NCBI GenBank assembly: GCA_947564305.1
Contig: CANOBT010000266.1
Span: forward strand, 1 to 6,131
DNA: 6,131 bases
Direction of reading: 5' to 3'
Origin: an uncultured Lachnospiraceae bacterium
GTDB lineage: Bacteria > Bacillota_A > Clostridia > Lachnospirales > Lachnospiraceae
Shown: positions 4,300 to 6,131 of the stretch, piece by piece
How positions within the stretch are numbered: position 1 is the stretch's first letter
Layout: the number at the start of each line of letters is the position of its first letter
Made by a program: the position numbers and the translations under genes
The notes under the pieces: generated by a model
The model's database searches: none
Seen by the model: only the letters and a program-made list of their open reading frames with translations
Told to the model about the DNA's origin: nothing

Positions 4300-6131
4300 T
4301 TAATACTGTGAATGATATGCTGCATATAAATTACCGATATCCAGGATGAGGCTGATATTGCCGTCGCCAAGGAGCGTACAGCCGCCGATTCCGGAATTTT
4401 TAATATTGAAGCTGTTCAAAAATGCCGGGAGCGGTTTTACTACGACCTGCTGCTCTCCGAGCAGCTCATCTACAAACAGGCAGAAGGACTTATCGGCTGC
4501 TTCTACCCAGATGAGGATACCGTCCTCAATGCTGGTCTTTTCCGTCTCAATATTATAAAATTCATGTACCCGGATAATTGGATAAAACTCACCCAGACAT
4601 TTTACAATCTCATTGCCGCCTGCGTCAAGTATCACTTCGTCATTGCGTATCTTGAGGGACTGGCGTATATTGGCGATTGGTATGGTAAACAGGGATTTTC
4701 CAACGGAAATCTCCATGCCGTCTGTAATTGCCATCGTAAGAGGAATCTTCAATGTAGTACAGCTTCCCTGACCAAATTCGCTGGTCATGGAGATGGAACC
4801 GCCTACAGATTCTACGTTCTTTTTCACAACGTCCATGCCGACGCCACGTCCGGAAAATTCTGTGACTTCCTCGTTTGTGGAGAAACCAGGAAGCATCAGA
4901 AGACCAAGAATCTCTTTCTTGGAATACTCACTGGCAGGCTTGGTAAGGATGCCGTTGCGCTCTGCCTTGGCAAGAATCTTATCGGTGTCCATGCCGCGTC
5001 CGTCATCAGTGATTGTAATGATGACTTCGCTTCCGGTGTGGGTTGCGGCCAGAATAACTTCGCCCTGAGGATTCTTTCCGGCAGCAATACGTTCTTCGCG
5101 GGTTTCTTCAATCCCGTGATCCACGGAGTTGCGGACAATATGCATAATAGGATCGCTGATGCTGTCCACGATTGTCTTATCGACTTCTGTGTTTTCACCG
5201 ACCAGTGTGAGTTTTACATCTTTGTTCAGCTTTTTCCTCATATCACGGACAACGCGGTTCATCTTCTGGAAAGTTCCCGCCACAGGAACCATGCGCAGGG
5301 ACATGGCAATATCCTGCAGGTCATCTGTCAGCTTGCGCAGCTGCCGGGCGGATTTCATAAAGTTATCCAGTTTCAGATTCTGCAGATCAGGACAGGATGT
5401 CACCATAGATTCCGTAATTACGATTTCGCCGACTACAGCCACCAGACTGTCCAGTTTGGAAAGGCTGACACTGATCAGGCTCTGCTTTACCGGTGCATTG
5501 TGGGCAGATGGTGCAGGAGAATCTTTCGGTGCCGGCTCGGCTGCAGCTGCCGGCGCTGCTTTCTCTTCTGCTGCTTTTGGTTCTTCCGGTTTAGGCTCTT
5601 CCTGTTTTGCATGGACGTTCTCAATCAGTTCATATGCCTGGATGCTGTTCTGCTCTTTGATACATTGAATCGCAGTGTCCACGTCTTCCTGAGAGGAAAG
5701 CGCTACGAAAAATCCATTGTCTATGATTGCTTCTGCCGTGTCACTGTTGGTCTCTACATCCGAAGGGTAGAATTCAAATTCAAGGTCAAGTTCCTTCAGG
5801 GCCGTTACAACCATAAAAGCACGCAGGTTCTCCATGCCGGAGCCTTCTTCGAAGTTGATTCTTATGAAAAACGGAAGCTTGCTGTCCGGGCAGCCGGCCA
5901 GTTCCTGATTGATGGCAGCGATGGCATCCTTGTCGGCAGCCGGTGCCGCGGAAGAAACATCTGCAGGTGCAGAAGAGTCTCCTGATGCGTTATTGCCGGA
6001 AGAACTGATTTTTTCCAAAAAACTATTAATATTTGTAATGATTGGGTCGATATTACTGCTAAGGGGCTCATCGTTCTCGATTTTTTCAACTTCGCCGCGA
6101 AGAGCATCCGTAGACTGGAACATCAGATTGA
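4300..6131 (-). CDS. cheA: Chemotaxis sensor histidine kinase CheA (5' end outside window)
   Basis: CheA autophosphorylates in response to receptors and passes phosphate to CheY and CheB. The frame is open to the window edge. The Met at 6123 is unlikely to be the start: no ribosome binding site is visible, and the sequence around it (LMFQSTDALRGEVEKIE) resembles the last helix of the P1/Hpt domain. The P1 domain with its phosphorylated His is therefore outside the window. Counting from that Met, a P2 CheY/CheB-binding domain spans about 83-170, an Ala/Pro/Glu/Lys-rich linker 171-213, the P3 dimerisation helices 215-280, the P4 ATPase 281-465 and the P5 CheW-like regulatory domain 466-607. P4 has all boxes: N (HIVRNSVDHGIE, 328-339), G1 (DDGRGMD, 373-379), F (LPGFST, 411-416) and G2 (GRGVGMDVV, 425-433). 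The visible kinase core is intact. cheW follows after 26 nt. No receiver domain is fused at the C-terminus. Confidence 0.97.
   Translation of the reverse strand, partial: NLMFQSTDALRGEVEKIENDEPLSSNIDPIITNINSFLEKISSSGNNASGDSSAPADVSSAAPAADKDAIAAINQELAGCPDSKLPFFIRINFEEGSGMENLRAFMVVTALKELDLEFEFYPSDVETNSDTAEAIIDNGFFVALSSQEDVDTAIQCIKEQNSIQAYELIENVHAKQEEPKPEEPKAAEEKAAPAAAAEPAPKDSPAPSAHNAPVKQSLISVSLSKLDSLVAVVGEIVITESMVTSCPDLQNLKLDNFMKSARQLRKLTDDLQDIAMSLRMVPVAGTFQKMNRVVRDMRKKLNKDVKLTLVGENTEVDKTIVDSISDPIMHIVRNSVDHGIEETREERIAAGKNPQGEVILAATHTGSEVIITITDDGRGMDTDKILAKAERNGILTKPASEYSKKEILGLLMLPGFSTNEEVTEFSGRGVGMDVVKKNVESVGGSISMTSEFGQGSCTTLKIPLTMAITDGMEISVGKSLFTIPIANIRQSLKIRNDEVILDAGGNEIVKCLGEFYPIIRVHEFYNIETEKTSIEDGILIWVEAADKSFCLFVDELLGEQQVVVKPLPAFLNSFNIKNSGIGGCTLLGDGNISLILDIGNLYAAYHSQY

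Noticed and set aside
4564..5985. A 473-codon open frame on the plus strand opposite cheA
   Set aside because: Its codons are exactly in register with the cheA codons on the other strand, so it stays open simply because cheA avoids TTA, CTA and TCA over this stretch. The translation is Cys/Phe/His-rich, resembles no known protein, and lies wholly within an intact, conserved cheA.
6121..6123. ATG at 6123 as the true start of cheA
   Set aside because: The frame stays open through the 8 nt before it, no ribosome binding site is visible, and the surrounding residues look like the last helix of a P1/Hpt domain. The gene very probably begins outside the window.

Overview
The window is a chemotaxis and flagellar gene block in which every gene reads leftward (minus strand). 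The organism is most likely a motile member of the Firmicutes/Clostridia, probably Lachnospiraceae-like (for example Roseburia or Eubacterium relatives). This rests on moderately low GC, strong AGGAGG-type ribosome binding sites, AT-rich spacers with hairpin-plus-T-tract terminators, a sigma-28/SigD-type promoter, and the protein sequences. The genus is inference.

In order of transcription (right to left) the window holds cheA (4300-6131, 5' end cut by the window), cheW (3800-4273), cheR (2885-3700), cheB (1626-2723), flgM (1009-1308), flgN (526-996) and flgK (1-483, 3' end cut by the window). The spacers carry most of the non-coding information. A long imperfect palindrome without a T-tract lies between cheW and cheR. 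A strong intrinsic terminator lies between cheR and cheB. A weaker AT-rich terminator follows cheB. A sigma-28 promoter, with a perfect GCCGATAT -10 element, lies in front of flgM. No gene on the plus strand is credible.

The genes form two modules. CheA (histidine kinase) and CheW (coupling protein) build the receptor signalling array, and CheR (methyltransferase) and CheB (methylesterase/deamidase) adapt the receptors. FlgM (anti-sigma-28), FlgN (export chaperone) and FlgK (hook-filament junction protein) are a typical late flagellar set, and the sigma-28 promoter suits FlgM feedback control. The terminators suggest cheAWR, cheB and flgMNK can be separate transcription units despite their shared orientation.

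I see no mobile element, CRISPR array, tRNA or rRNA, and no undescribed system. The proteins are canonical. The points worth a second look are regulatory: the transcriptional break between cheR and cheB, the cheW-cheR hairpin, the sigma-28 promoter with an extra perfect -35-like octamer upstream, and a 9-nt tandem repeat coding the CheB inter-domain linker.
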